A stretch of DNA of 64,000 nucleotides from Thelonectria olida (Eukaryota; Ascomycota; Sordariomycetes; Hypocreales; Nectriaceae): contig JAGPYM010000006.1 of assembly GCA_020736575.1 (NCBI GenBank), positions 868,001 through 932,000 of the forward strand. The letters are read 5' to 3'. The stretch's first letter is position 1, and each line of letters begins with the position of its first letter. Of this stretch, positions 53,201 through 63,755 are shown in pieces. The translations under genes and the position numbers were made by a program. The notes under the pieces are model-generated. The model did not search any database. It was not told the origin of the DNA and worked only from the letters and a program-made list of their open reading frames with translations.

Positions 53201-55099
53201 CAGGGCCCACCGCAAGGTCAGCTGCCGCCTCAGGGGCAAGTTGCTCCGGGTAGTCAGATACTTCCTCAGGGACAGCAACCTCTGCAGGCTCATGTTCGGC
53301 CTCAGGGACAGGCGCCACCTCAAGGACAGCTTCCTCCAGGACAAGCACTTCAGAATCAACCTTCTGCCCAAGGCCAGATGCCCTCTCAGGGCCAACGACC
53401 TATTCCTAACCAGGGAGCCCCTCATCTAATGCAAGCCCAACCACATCCTGGGCAGATGCACCACCAAAGGATAAACTCAATGCCTGTTGGACAAATGCCA
53501 CCCCAAGGACATTTTCAAGCTGGCCAAATGCCCCCAGGTCAAGTACCGCCAGGTCACCTGGTAGTGCAAGGCCAACCCCCTCCAGGCCAGGTAGGCCCAG
53601 GAGGTCAAATGCCACCCCACGGACACATGCGAGCGGCCTCGCAGGGACAGGCGCCAAATGGCAGAGTCCAACCTCAAGTCCAGATCCCCCAGTCCCAGCC
53701 ACAGTGGAATCCCAACACGCAATCGCCCATGGGCCACGGCCCTCGTCCCGGCTCTGTGCCACCGGAGACGCCCAAAGAGAACAGGTTGCTCAAGTGGTTC
53801 AAGGGAGGGAACAAGTCCAACAACCAAAGCCCTACTACTTCCCAGAATCATTCTCCTGCGTCTTCCACAGGCAACGCAGCTCCGCAATGGGGTGGTGGCG
53901 AGTACTCGGAACCAGCTGTATGGCAGCCGGGCATGCCTATCAAGGGGCAGCGACCGCCTAGTAACATGCCGCCTCCACAGCAACAGCAGCTCGGGCAAAT
54001 GCCGCCGGGGTCTAATGGTGTCTCTCACACGGTTGCTCCTTTGAATATCAGACCTGGCTCTGTGCCCCCTGGACAAGCACCTCCTCTCCAAGGTCCTGTT
54101 GGTCATGTTCCTCCAGGAAGAGCCCCCAATCAGGTCCCAATGGGCCAACTTCCTACTGGGCAGTTCCCCCCCGGACAGGTTCCTCCTGGACAAGTCCCTC
54201 CAGTCCAACGATTTCCAGGTCAGGCACCTCGAAGTCAAGTCCCCCAAACTGGACCGATCTTAGCACCGCCAAATCAAGGCCCTCCGCGAGGAGCACCTAT
54301 CAACATGCTCCCAGCCAAAGCTCCTTCTCCTGTGCCACTCAAACAAGCGCCACCGCCGACCGAGGTCTCTCCTCTATTGGAGAAGTCCAAAATGGCACCC
54401 CCCAACGCCCCGATGCCTGTTCAGAACCAGCAACCGGGTTCTCGGATGCACCCCCCAGCTCTCTTGCCAGAATCTGCCCGATGTGGTCACACTCCACCTC
54501 CCCCAGAGCCGAGCCCAGTCCCATCTGACATGGGACCTCCGCCGCTGAGCCAGATACCTCCGGGCAACAGAGATAGCTTCTCGGATGCATCTTTCATTGA
54601 AGTTTCCGAGGCCAAACCGCAGCCTGTGCTACGGCCCCATGTTGTCCAAGTCCATAGGCGGCCTGCAGACCTCCATGAAGGCATGAGCCGTACTCAAACT
54701 CCTACGCAGCCTCCGTTGCAACCACCCGCACAACCTCTAGCTCCGCCTCAACCTCGTACGAATGAGCGCCCAGTATCTCGAGAAAAGATCGCCTCAACGT
54801 TCTCACTTCCCTCACAACGACAGAATGTTCAATCGGAACCTCCTCAAGAAGGTCCCGAGCGTAGTTTGACCCCCGCGCCCCTCTTCTCCAAGCCCAACTC
54901 GCCAGCTTCCTCCAAGAGCGGTGCTATCAGTCCACCAGCACTTAGAAGCCCGCAAGCTAAACAATTTGAGCCTGCGCCTCTTGCGCAGCAGCCTCCTCCT
55001 GCCAAGGCTCAGCCTCCTGTGGACGATAAATGGGCAAAGAAGCCGGTGGTGGATTACTCGGGCGGAGATTGGGGAGATGATGACGATTGGGATTATTAA
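50237..55099 (+). CDS. WW-domain, Pro/Gln/Gly-rich giant protein with acidic tryptophan tail
   Basis: A single exon of 1620 aa. Residues 3-36 form a WW domain (GLPEGWEWDYDGKRWFYKYKPTGHIQYHFP); the second signature Trp is replaced by Tyr. The rest is nearly all disordered: Ser/Pro-rich, then five tandem TAPYPPDEPKxxRQN-type units (52091-52306), then about 400 residues built of PPGQ/PQGQ repeats. A basic island (PKENRLLKWFKGGNKSNNQSP) and further Pro-rich stretches with PxxP sites follow. The last residues, VDYSGGDWGDDDDWDY, form an acidic tryptophan tail. Pro-rich ligands for SH3 and profilin plus an acidic Trp end suggest a cortical actin or scaffold role, which is inference. No characterised orthologue is recognised. 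Confidence 0.85.
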   Translation: MAGLPEGWEWDYDGKRWFYKYKPTGHIQYHFPKEGDEFPDFVDAAAPVPVLAPEERLESQQQIKRQTSTSRSGGGSSGSGSNAAPGWKSRMSASARPVSSVWEDDNDGVFQPENFMYLGPGTYTDVSPLAEEEEEAARRVVAGGIEDRVDGATPGKGVSPVGSERTTPLVIKGVPVQTEFAMGDMMMMAGDSMSGHIAVPPTVPEEPMVPMIDSREVQRVFDPIGVIAEMPTDDTAVSRAEVDPEPIEMADNLVLAPIETAVPEGFAELGSSPVEQKIHTQGTLVQGNAARDGMRAPRQQQHQLQQGVVPQQRIERRATDTVVEGGAGGYQPYKPGVATKPDVLSRGPAPMRDEDYGDKRKTNLQREQSLMMNTKPSGSGQINHSNIPAALAPPRQTFNKPAADAGPVVTGPDPPPKVPVPPGQGGLGYVPSVLKVARTGSPQGGPRSQSPGNIENGQGLQQANTGVSKFPSVLRPAGRQSQQPQQPQPQTLKPSQGQHLAHGYVPPKQGQHPASMTPSPLKQQQRQEQDPRLGVKRVNTVPDQVPSQTPDQRPQQSIQQHMNLPYNGRVPGGSSTVPPPQAAPFAAPQIEPIRRSDTQPLGDIATAPIGQPIPRPHTTAPYPPDEPKIVRQNTAPYPPDDPRPPVRQNTTPYPPDDPRPIRQNTAPYPPDEPKPLRRQSTAPYPDEPPPDQQPVYNRRHSSVVSDMVSPLDSRGSSASPGFPLQTPSPLESGRRASSSASLGQTFSPSPLSQGSGSSGQPQGSYFPPSQNVEGQGHAVSAQNKLRKKSLGRSDSSKRASLPPGQSPLSTPSTMNSGSLHRSQSLKQTSQGAVIPQQQPQPQPQPQQLQKQLPMPPLQEGSSPQGLMRIEEHEETSNMTVSRSSSRNTRRSSMASIQQSPQGSRRQSLQMAPGTEVRVDSPVQSAVPPGWNGQGRMPQQQIGQTPTQGQFPPQGHIVQGQMAPSGQEPIQPLAPLKMKASTQGQAPPGQGPPQGQLPPQGQVAPGSQILPQGQQPLQAHVRPQGQAPPQGQLPPGQALQNQPSAQGQMPSQGQRPIPNQGAPHLMQAQPHPGQMHHQRINSMPVGQMPPQGHFQAGQMPPGQVPPGHLVVQGQPPPGQVGPGGQMPPHGHMRAASQGQAPNGRVQPQVQIPQSQPQWNPNTQSPMGHGPRPGSVPPETPKENRLLKWFKGGNKSNNQSPTTSQNHSPASSTGNAAPQWGGGEYSEPAVWQPGMPIKGQRPPSNMPPPQQQQLGQMPPGSNGVSHTVAPLNIRPGSVPPGQAPPLQGPVGHVPPGRAPNQVPMGQLPTGQFPPGQVPPGQVPPVQRFPGQAPRSQVPQTGPILAPPNQGPPRGAPINMLPAKAPSPVPLKQAPPPTEVSPLLEKSKMAPPNAPMPVQNQQPGSRMHPPALLPESARCGHTPPPPEPSPVPSDMGPPPLSQIPPGNRDSFSDASFIEVSEAKPQPVLRPHVVQVHRRPADLHEGMSRTQTPTQPPLQPPAQPLAPPQPRTNERPVSREKIASTFSLPSQRQNVQSEPPQEGPERSLTPAPLFSKPNSPASSKSGAISPPALRSPQAKQFEPAPLAQQPPPAKAQPPVDDKWAKKPVVDYSGGDWGDDDDWDY
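52091..52306 (+). repeat. 45-48-bp coding tandem repeat
   Basis: Four full units and one partial encode 15-16-residue blocks (TAPYPPDEP followed by a basic RQN or RRQS). The DNA copies differ at many third positions, indicating selection on the peptide rather than recent slippage. Confidence 0.85.
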
Positions 55100-55360
55100 T
55101 TGAATATAGCATGTTTAAGGATGGAAGGGAAAAGGGATCATTTAATTCCTCATATTGTCATCGATTTAGCGTACTCGGCCTATCTTTTCTGCATCATATC
55201 ATGAGGATGGTTCAAGATTGTTGACATTATCCGCAATAAAACAAGACAACTTTAGTATCAAGTGTTCATTTTTCTGTCTATGTGTTCCATCGTATCATTC
55301 TATCATTGTGTCATTACATATCCGAGGTATCGTATCATTCGCATTTCCCTTTCGACCGTA

Positions 55361-55374
55361 CCCCCCCCCCCCCC
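55361..55374. repeat. C14 homopolymer tract
   Basis: Fourteen C residues just downstream of the WW gene, in a non-coding stretch. Confidence 0.9.
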
Positions 55375-55382
55375 GATAATTA

Positions 55383-55640
55383 TCATGAATGGGTCATTTG
55401 CGATTCCTTCTGATGGTCTTCATGGTCGAACTCAGCGACGGGAACATCATCCAGCGAACCAAGATCGTCTCCCACCGATGCGGCAAGGGACCAGGTATCG
55501 CAGTCCTGGTCATGATCTTGGGATGTGCATTGTTTCTTGGTTTGTGTCTCGTGGGAACTTGGCCTCGAGCGACTGCGTTTCAAGGTGGTTTGTTGCTTTT
55601 GTTCGGAGGCAGACTTGTGAGAATTCATGACCGTGGCCAT
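55383..55640 (-). CDS. Possible small basic/acidic hypothetical protein
   Basis: An 85-aa open frame from the first ATG at 55640 on the minus strand. The first half is basic and Ser/Gln-rich with KRSRSRP, a possible nuclear localisation signal; the second half is acidic (DDLGSLDDVPVAEFDHEDH). No domain is recognised. It is convergent with the WW gene. It might be a real small nuclear protein or a chance frame. Confidence 0.35.
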   Translation of the reverse strand: MATVMNSHKSASEQKQQTTLKRSRSRPSSHETQTKKQCTSQDHDQDCDTWSLAASVGDDLGSLDDVPVAEFDHEDHQKESQMTHS

Positions 55641-56367
55641 ATTTTCTGAGCTTGTCGAGGCCAAGAATAAGTTATAGGGTTGAACAATGGGATTTGCTGT
55701 TTGGGGGAAAATTGGGGGTTGCCTGCACGTGGCTGATGTGATGACGATCAAGTGAGATGTCAAGTCAGATGGTAGGACTTGGCAACTTGGGGAGAGGGCT
55801 TGTGTCAATTAATAATGGCGTGTGACAACACAACGGGGGGATCTTATTGGTAATGTGAGTGATATCACGCATCCATCTTCACAATTGTGTTTGGGAGTCT
55901 TTCGAGATAAATCGGCGAAAAGTGTCAGGGACAAAGACGTCATGTTTCAACCAAAAATTTATATTTGCGAAGACGTATTGGAAGAGCCTCTGATGAGTTG
56001 TGAGGGCGACTATTCGCCCGGGAATGATAAAACAAAATAAAGAAATGGTCTCGGGCTAATCCAAGCGAATTTCCGGCTATCTGATTTGTTAACAAAAACT
56101 CCAGGCCATGTCAGGTCCTCAAGGAAGCAGTTGTATTTCGTCCCTTTCTTTGATGTTTCCGGAGCATCACGTGAAGGCGCGTGACTGGCGCGATTGGCAC
56201 TGGCCGCCATCAGACCCTGAGTTCCTCTGCTGAATCCGCTCTCAATCTAGTGCTCCACCGAGGTACCGACTACTGACGAGAACCGTTCCTAAAAACGCAT
56301 CTCTTTCAAAAACGCTTCAAAGGACGACGACGGGGAAAATGCTCGTCGTTGCAGCTTCAATTTCACA
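55641..56367. other. Intergenic
   Basis: This is the upstream region of the Crb2/Rad9-like gene. No additional gene is recognised. Confidence 0.55.
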
Positions 56368-59300
56368 ATGACGGACTCTCAGTCCCCGACTAATGCAGGC
56401 AGCAACGAGGCGGCCCTGGACAGCCAGGCCGTCTTAGAGGCCTACACAGCCGAGTTTGGCGTCGCCACGGTACGTACAGTCTCACACTAGGTCGGTCCAC
56501 GGCGGCCAATCTGCAGGCGAATCGACCAAACAGGGCGTCTTCGGATAGAAAGCAAGCATCCGTACTGACAATTGTCGTTTGTGTGTAACAGCTCAAAAGC
56601 ACTCGTTCGTTCAAGGACAATCCCCAGCAACAACATATTCCATTGTCCGGCTCGTGGCCAAACCCAGGTGCCCGCGACGCGCCTCTCGACGCAGCGCGTC
56701 TTGTCCAGCAGGGACCCGCTGAGGTTGGTGATCCGCTCCGCTGCACTTGGCCGCGAACTAGGACTAGGATGGCACTGACTCTCACAAAAGCAACATGCGC
56801 CCCCAGATCCAGACGCAGCAACAGCAGTCAAGGATGGAACAGGAGCCCGCGCTCGGTGCTCGACGAACCTTTCCGCTGAGAATGACGACGTGAACATTGT
56901 TCAACAGTCGTACCCGCGCGATGAAGAAATCCCCGACTCGAATTCCGCACGCGACGGTGCTTTGAACAACTCGAACCAAAGCATCAAGCTCCCAAACCCG
57001 ACGCTTGCTCCCCCTCGCAAGATGGACTTCTCCCAGCAAACCCCGACACAGGTCAACGATGACCGAGACTACAGCGAATATTACGATGTGGTCCCTTCGA
57101 GCCCTGTCACGCAGCAAGCGTCCAACGAGCCTCAATCACTCCAGCCTGACGACACCGGTGTCGTCAACTTTGGTCTTAGCGAGCCCGTCCGGCCGTCGTC
57201 CCAAGTCTCTGAAGATGCTGGCTTCGAGAACACAAGAGGTGATTGGCGACGGCCGGAAGAGACGCCTCAACTAAACTCGAGCACGGCCTTCACTCCCTTC
57301 AAGCGGCCGCATGGCCAGGCCTTCGAGACACCTGCCCTCCCTAAGAATCCATTCGCCGCAAAGGGGACTGTTGCCCCCCCCCTCGCCGGCAGTCAACTCT
57401 TTGGTCAGAGTCAGTTTTCCTCTGCCGTTAAGAAAATCAGCCCAACTTCGTCACGACCTTCCCCGAATCTCTTCAACTCCTTCTCCCCCCAAATTGTCGA
57501 GACTTCGCCACTGAAGAACCGCGCCAATGTCTCCTCTCCGACCGATATCCGAACCTCCAGCCCTCAGAGGCTACACGAAATACCCCATACATCTCTACGG
57601 GACAAAGATGGAGAGCTGGACGAGGCTGGAACGCCACTCAACAGCAGATCCACGGGAGGGGAGATGATCCCAGAGTCACCCCCATCCTCCGACCGCACTC
57701 CGATAGCCCAACGACCCCAATCTCCCCCAATGTCGTCAGAAACCAAGGAACCTATGGCGCACTATGTGCCGATGAAGAAGTCCCAGGAGAGGAAGTCGAG
57801 TGGAGAGCCTCTGGTATCGCCACTAGACTCGGATAGCGATTCCGACGACGCTGTCAGAAGGATGGAGCGACGGAAAAAGGTCGAGAGGAAACGGGCCAGA
57901 GCTGCCGAAGAAATGGGAAGGGCCAGCTTTATCCAGAGGGATAGGAGTTACTCGGGAGAGAAGCCGACAAGAAAGAGGAGAAGGGTCATGTCTACGGGCT
58001 CGACGATACGAATGGAAATATCCGACGTGAAACCAGACCAGCTAAAGGGTGAGGAACTGCCTCCTCTTGTGGGCGATTCCCAAAACGCCGTGGTAACATC
58101 GAATGAAACACTTCCCTTTGCATCCACCAAGGCCACTCCTGGTGAGAACACTCCCGATGTGGAAGAAGTTGACGAGGATGGCGATACTGCTATGGAGCAG
58201 GACGCAGAGAAAGCCACGGTTGAAGAGGAGAGAATACCCGCGACTAGTCCAGTATCTTCTCTACCTCCAACCGCGCCTCAGGATGTGCCACAACCTCCAG
58301 CATCCGAGCCCGATCTGCCCATCCTCCGAGCCGACGGCACGCCTTCAGGGGCGGAAGGAAATGACGGAGAGCCCTCTTCACTCCCCCCACAACGAAGGAC
58401 TACGCGAACTTATGGTCGAGCTACACGCCAACGCCGCAGAAATCCTTTCATTAGTTCGTCTTACTCTGATGGTATCACGACAGCCCCGGAGCCAAAACCT
58501 CAGCTTACTCTGCCAACATTGGAAGACACGAGTTCTTCCCCAAAAGATGAAGAGCCGACTGCGGAGCCTCATAAGGCGAAGAAAGAAACCGCTGCCAGAG
58601 CCGATGAGGTTGTGAAGCTACGAAGCTCGAAGAGAGCACCCAGCAAGACTCATCTGGAGCTGCCGCCACCCATGACGACGAGATCTCGTCGGAGTGACAC
58701 CAGCCCGGTGACTCCTTTAGCCTCACGTCCTCAAGAAGACGCATTAGCTACATCGTCTAGCTTGAGTGAGCTTTCTTCAACACCCCGCCCCTCGGCTAAG
58801 ACCACGCCGGGCACACAAGAATCCCCCTCATTTAAACGAACTGAATCAGTCAGCTTAGCGTCCCCAGCTAAGGGCCGGTCTCTTCGAAAGAAGGACTCAG
58901 CATCGCCTCAGCCGAGCACGAGACAGACACGGATGAGTAAGCGTTCGCTGCGACTTGATTCGGACTCAACTGATGAGCTGCATCATTCACCAACCGGAAG
59001 CGCGTTGGAGAAAAGCATCGTCTACGCCAAGTCCAACAGGTCATTTAGGCAGAGCATAGCCCCTGTACATAGGATTGGTAAACTATTTGAGGGCATGATT
59101 TTTGCCATTTCGTTCTCGAGCCAGGTCAAGCCTCAGGAGCGAACCAAGTTCGAGACCAAGATCACACAGGCAGGCGGCACAGTCTTGCCTGAAGGGTTCC
59201 AGGACTTATTCGAACAGTCCTCCATTATGAACACAACAAGCCCTGTTATCGACGAAGAGGATGCGTTACAGCTCACCGAAACGAACTTGCAGAGCGGCTT

Positions 59301-59922
59301 TACCGCCCTCATCGCAGACGGTCACTCCCGCAAGGCCAAGTACATGCAAGCTTTGGCCCTGGGCTTGCCTTGCCTTGCTCAGAAATGGATCACGACTTGT
59401 TTGAACAAAGGAACAATCGTGGACTGGGAACCCTACGTTCTCTGTGCGGGAGTCTCAACTGTGCTCGGCAATGCTATTCGATCGAGAATGCTTGTTCCAT
59501 ATTCTGCTGTGGATGCACGACTAGCAGAGGTTGTCGATCAACGGCCTCGGTTGCTCGATGGGCAGCGTATCCTGGTCGTGGTGGACTCGAGGAAGGCTCG
59601 AAGCGAAGCCAAGGAACCATATGTTTTCCTGGCCAGGGTACTCGGGCCGTCGATATCACGGGTTTTCAACGTCCAGCAAGCCCGAGAGGCTTTGCAAGAG
59701 CACCAGAAAGCAGGGAACCCGTTCGACTGGCTGTACATCGACAAGGGCACCGGGACTGTGGAGGCAGTCCTCGCACCGCCGGACGCGCCAACTGGGAAGA
59801 AACGACGCAGGTCGGCACCAGCAACACAGTCGTTCACGGGGAACATCCGGGTGCTAGATGACGAGTTGGTGATCCAGAGCTTAATCCTTGGAAGGATGGT
59901 GGAAGAGGATGATTTGCATTGA
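56368..59922 (+). CDS. DNA damage checkpoint mediator, Crb2/Rad9/53BP1 type (tandem BRCT)
   Basis: Three exons (56368-56469, 56592-56723, 56791-59922) give 1121 aa. Intron 1 (122 nt) has a GTACGT donor; intron 2 (67 nt) has a weaker GTTGGT donor but is required to keep the frame. The N-terminal two thirds are disordered and rich in Ser/Thr-Pro and some SQ/TQ sites, fitting phosphorylation by ATM/ATR-type kinases and CDK. A basic cluster (TRKRRR) could be a nuclear signal. Tandem BRCT domains occupy about 840-1121: KLFEGMIFAISF begins the first, with FTALIADGHSRKAKYMQALALGLPCLAQKWI, and LLDGQRILVVVD begins the second. This BRCT pair, preceded by SNRSFRQSIAPVHRIG, is the fungal Crb2/Rad9 mediator pattern. 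I do not see the Tudor domain that normally lies before it. Confidence 0.88.
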
Positions 59923-60494
59923 TAAATGCGTGGTATTGGCGTTGAAGCAACTGCTTGCTCAGTGTTTTGATGCCTTGGAACAACTGGCTTCTTTGAAGAT
60001 TGTGCTTTACAAGGAAGGGGACATTGGGTCCCCGGCGTTTTTGGGCATAATTGTGCTATCGCACAGAAAAAGGCCATCATCAAAAAGGTGCGGAAAGGAG
60101 TTGATAGTGTATGACACGATTCCTCGGTAATTGTTGAAATAGCATGGTTTACCGGGGAGGGCCTTCCCTTGTTGATAGCGTTATCTAGAGATGTAATTCG
60201 CAAAAAGAAAACATATAACATGCAATATGAAGCGTTCGCGTCTCTCCTCCAATACTTTGGAAATAGCTTGGTGATTGTATGTATTCTAAGATTGGACGAT
60301 AGTGTGTGTAATCATCTGTTCAGGACATTTTACATGCAAGATTCAAACCACTATTAGGATGATGGTCGAGTTAGTAAGTCATGACAAGTCTCGAGTTCTG
60401 AAATTCAAGTGAGCCGTGTCTGATGTTGTATATGGCCTATAGTGTCGAAGGGACATCTCAAACAGTGGCGCCTCGAACATAGGTACCTCATCCA

Positions 60495-60629
60495 GGTACG
60501 AAGCACACACCACTGCTCTTTTCATCGATGCGCAGATCCATTGAGTTTATGACTAGGTCGGAAGTGCTGCAGGTCCCAGAGAAGCCGAGATGGAACGGAG
60601 TTTAGGGGTACGAAGCACATACCTCTGCT
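60495..60629 (+). repeat. Pair of 23-bp direct repeats 112 bp apart
   Basis: Copies at 60495-60517 and 60607-60629 begin GGTACGAAGCACA and end CTGCT, matching at 21 of 23 positions. Flanking sequence is not similar. Function unknown. Confidence 0.7.
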
Positions 60630-63393
60630 GTACTTCGCGCGTATTCTCAGGGACTGCTGCGAAGAAACGGTAATTAATTATGTGAGGGCGCAATTAACAC
60701 CAGACGGCCGTCGGCGAAATGTCAAGCAGCATGGATCGGGAGGAACGGGACAAAACGGTACAATTCTGGCTCGTCCGCGTAAATTAGAGTCAAAGGCCTA
60801 GACCTGAATCGAACAGGCAAGATGGATAAGACAAGCTTTTTTCCTAACTGTTGCAGCCCCAAATGGGACCACGTTGTTCATGCTGTGTGCTGGCTCTTTG
60901 CTTTGAGGTGCTCCGGATGTCCCGGATGAAGCTGGGTCCCTTGCACGCACAGGTCAGACGGCCGAGGAATGCTTTCTTGCGAGGTCCTGAGAGATGGGCG
61001 GCGGGTCTCGATTGGACAAAGCCTCGGCTGCATCGGTTTTCTTGTCACTGATAGATCGTGAGTGGCTCATTTGCTATGTGCGTGGATGTAAGAATTCCGG
61101 TTGTTGGGGTCACAAGGTGATTGTCTTGCAGGAAAGCTGAGAACATGGCGGTAATGCCCATTGCAACCATTTCAGGCTAGTAATCCGTCACATGCGCGCT
61201 TCTCTCCCTTGGCTTGAACCCACCCACTAAAGCATGGACTTCCATTTACCAAGCTTTAGTGCGTCCCCAAAATACAAGCGCGACGGAAGGTGACAGACTC
61301 GTTTCTGGGCGGCCTAAGTTTAGGAGTCAAAGCTATCAGGCCAACGTTCTCGCAACATGTGCGGTGCGAACCGGGTTAACTAGAGGGGCTGGAGTAAGAT
61401 GCTGACTGCAGATGGGCGTAACGATCCCCTCACTCTGCCACGCAGCCACGCTCGAAAGGGGGCGCAATGTGCCAGTCGAAGGGGACGAAGTACGGGAATG
61501 CGCGGAACGTCAAATGCGAACGGCAGCGGTGCGAGCCTCTGCTCGCAACCTGGTTACGTAGTTAGTGAATTCTTCCCGTCCTTACCTCTTTTGGTGAGCC
61601 GCATGTACTGCATAGGGCTGGGTCGTCACTGGCTGTCAGCGACCCGTTTGATCCGAGCAAGCGAGGAGGCGAGAGCGACTTGCGAGGCCGACGGTCTTTT
61701 TGCGACGGGTCCAGGTCGGTAATTACAGCGGGCGACGACCGGCGAAGGAACTAAAAGATATTGATATGGTCTGTGGTGTTACGTTCTTTTCATTTGTCGT
61801 CAACAATAACTCTCCGATGGAGTTTTCAGGTCGTGTATCGGGCGTTTAAATTCCGAGAATCGACGGCGAAGGAATCAAAAGAGGAGCCACTGCTGTATCT
61901 TGTAAGGGTTACCAACGAACCGTGATTTCTAGTCTCCGTCGGCGTCGGGGAAGGATGGAGGCCGAAACGATATACATACGTATGTCCAGTATGCCTCAAG
62001 TCCGCAACTCCGCTGACTGGAGCAACGACTTGTTAGTTCCGAAAGTCAATAATGAAGCTGCTGTCACGGCTAGAACCCGGAAACATCGGATGCAGTTTCC
62101 AGACTGTTCATCAACACTGCTTGATAGAGTTGGTCCAAAACAACCGGGTGACGGTGTCCGCGGGTTTGGGCCAAGTACGAAGTGAACCCAGGGGAGAATC
62201 GATCGTCTAACTAACAACAGGACTGTCGTGTGTCAGTTGGGCCAGAGAAGAAGGCAATACCAACAAACGCTTTGACACTCGCAAATAGAAAAACAGGAAA
62301 GGATAAAATCGAATGATGGCTGTTAAAACAGAATGATGGCCATGGTATAACAACACCACCCTTAGGAGCTTGGGGACGAAGTACGCGGACTTGACCCCCG
62401 GGCTCGATGGCTGATTAGGAGACTTGGCTGTCAGAAGCTCTGTTTCAAGTGCAGATTACAGACCAGGCGAGTGCCAAGAAGGATAAGCGCGCATGGCAAG
62501 CCATTGTTGCAGCCTCATCTCAATGCATCGTCCTTGTCTCTTGGTCGAATCCTTCAGACGGGTTTGATTGCTCGTGAGGTGCCGTGGTGGGCTTGGACCT
62601 CTGTCGTCCACTAACGATTTCAAGTTTCGTGTCAGCGACTTGATTTAATCAAATCGACGCCCCGCAGCGCTGAAATTCGAACCAGGGGTGTGTCCACCTG
62701 TTGAGAAAAAAACGTCACCTCTGCTGCCGTCAGCATCCCCTAGCAAGTGCGAAGTTAGACTAAGGGCATCTCGAGGTACCGAGTTGTCGACGTCGTTGCC
62801 GTCTCGTCTTGGTAGAGCATTCGATGCAATGTATCACGCAAACGATCTGCTAGTGGTCAGCTTATGTCGGCACACTGGCACTCTCGCAAGGCAGTGCAAA
62901 TCCTCAATCAACCAACGCCCTGGTTGAGTACGTGGACCATAGCCGCAGTCCTGGTGTGCTGGATGGATGGTACCAATGCCGGGACCATGTTGCTGATTAG
63001 TGACAATGCTGGGACAGCGGATCCTTGCCGGGCACCTGTTTTAGTCCGAGAGAGCGTAACTCCGTTTTCCGTGGTACATACGCGCGCATGAGGTGTCGTG
63101 TGCGTTGCAGACAGTTGTGAATGTACCAGTTTGGAGGGTTGTTGGCCTTTCCAAGTTCCTGAGGCCGTTTTGAAGACGTTGGAAGTCTCTTGCGGATGCA
63201 TGGAAAAGACCCCAAGTGGCCTCTTGGCTCCTTCCTGCTGTACTGACAACATGGTTATAGTTAAGACTACCTCCTTGAATAACCGTCGGACCTTAACATC
63301 TTACACGTACCTTAAAACTGTTCACCTCACACCCCAGGCTGCCTCGTCGACTTTGTACCCCTCCTGTGGCTGCATGTCCTGAACCAAGAAAAT

Positions 63394-63720
63394 CCACTCC
63401 CGTTCCCGCCCCCATCATCTCCCATCTCCCATCCGCATCTCCTCTGAACCAAATCCATTCCCTCCTCCACCATCATAAAACCTCCCCTGCCCTGGTTCCT
63501 CTTTTTTTTCCGTATTACTTCCTCCCTCCTCTCCGCTCTCCTCCTTTTTTTTCCTTCCAGAAAAGAAGATATACCTCCGACATTCCCTCCCTTCCCCTTC
63601 CTGGTTTCGAGACCGTCTTCCTTTCCTTCCTTTATCCTTCCCGCTCTTGGCGCTCCGGCTTCCGATACGTCTCCTCCCCTCGATCCTTTTTGGGCGGCTG
63701 CCTTATCGCTCCCTTCGACC
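63394..63720 (+). promoter_or_regulatory. CT-rich promoter/leader tract
   Basis: More than 300 bases with strong C+T bias on the plus strand precede the ATG at 63756. Such pyrimidine tracts mark the core promoter and 5' leader of well-expressed genes in filamentous fungi. Confidence 0.6.
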
Positions 63721-63755
63721 ACCGGTCCGGACATCGCAGTACAAAATAATTCAAC

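Larger units (their letters stand above)
59923..63755. other. Gene desert of 3.8 kb
   Basis: No supportable gene lies between the checkpoint gene and the final partial gene. Open frames are short and featureless. The region carries an imperfect direct repeat (60495-60629) and, from about 63390, a strongly pyrimidine-rich tract. Confidence 0.5.

Noticed and set aside
53477..54247. 256-codon antisense frame within the WW-domain gene
   Set aside because: It mirrors the Pro/Gln/Gly repeat coding sequence and has no independent features.
60801..60818. Perfect T-arm-like hairpin of a tRNA on the minus strand (GCCTG-TTCGATT-CAGGT)
   Set aside because: The expected 5' acceptor strand, D-arm and anticodon stem are not found in the 75 bases upstream on that strand.
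61467..61563. Short frame with VKCERQRCEP resembling part of a Zn2Cys6 DNA-binding cluster
   Set aside because: Only three of the required six cysteines with wrong spacing, and a stop soon after; most likely chance.
62660..62690. B-box-like GGTTCGAATT on the minus strand suggesting a tRNA
   Set aside because: The flanking bases do not form a T-stem and no acceptor or D-arm partners exist.
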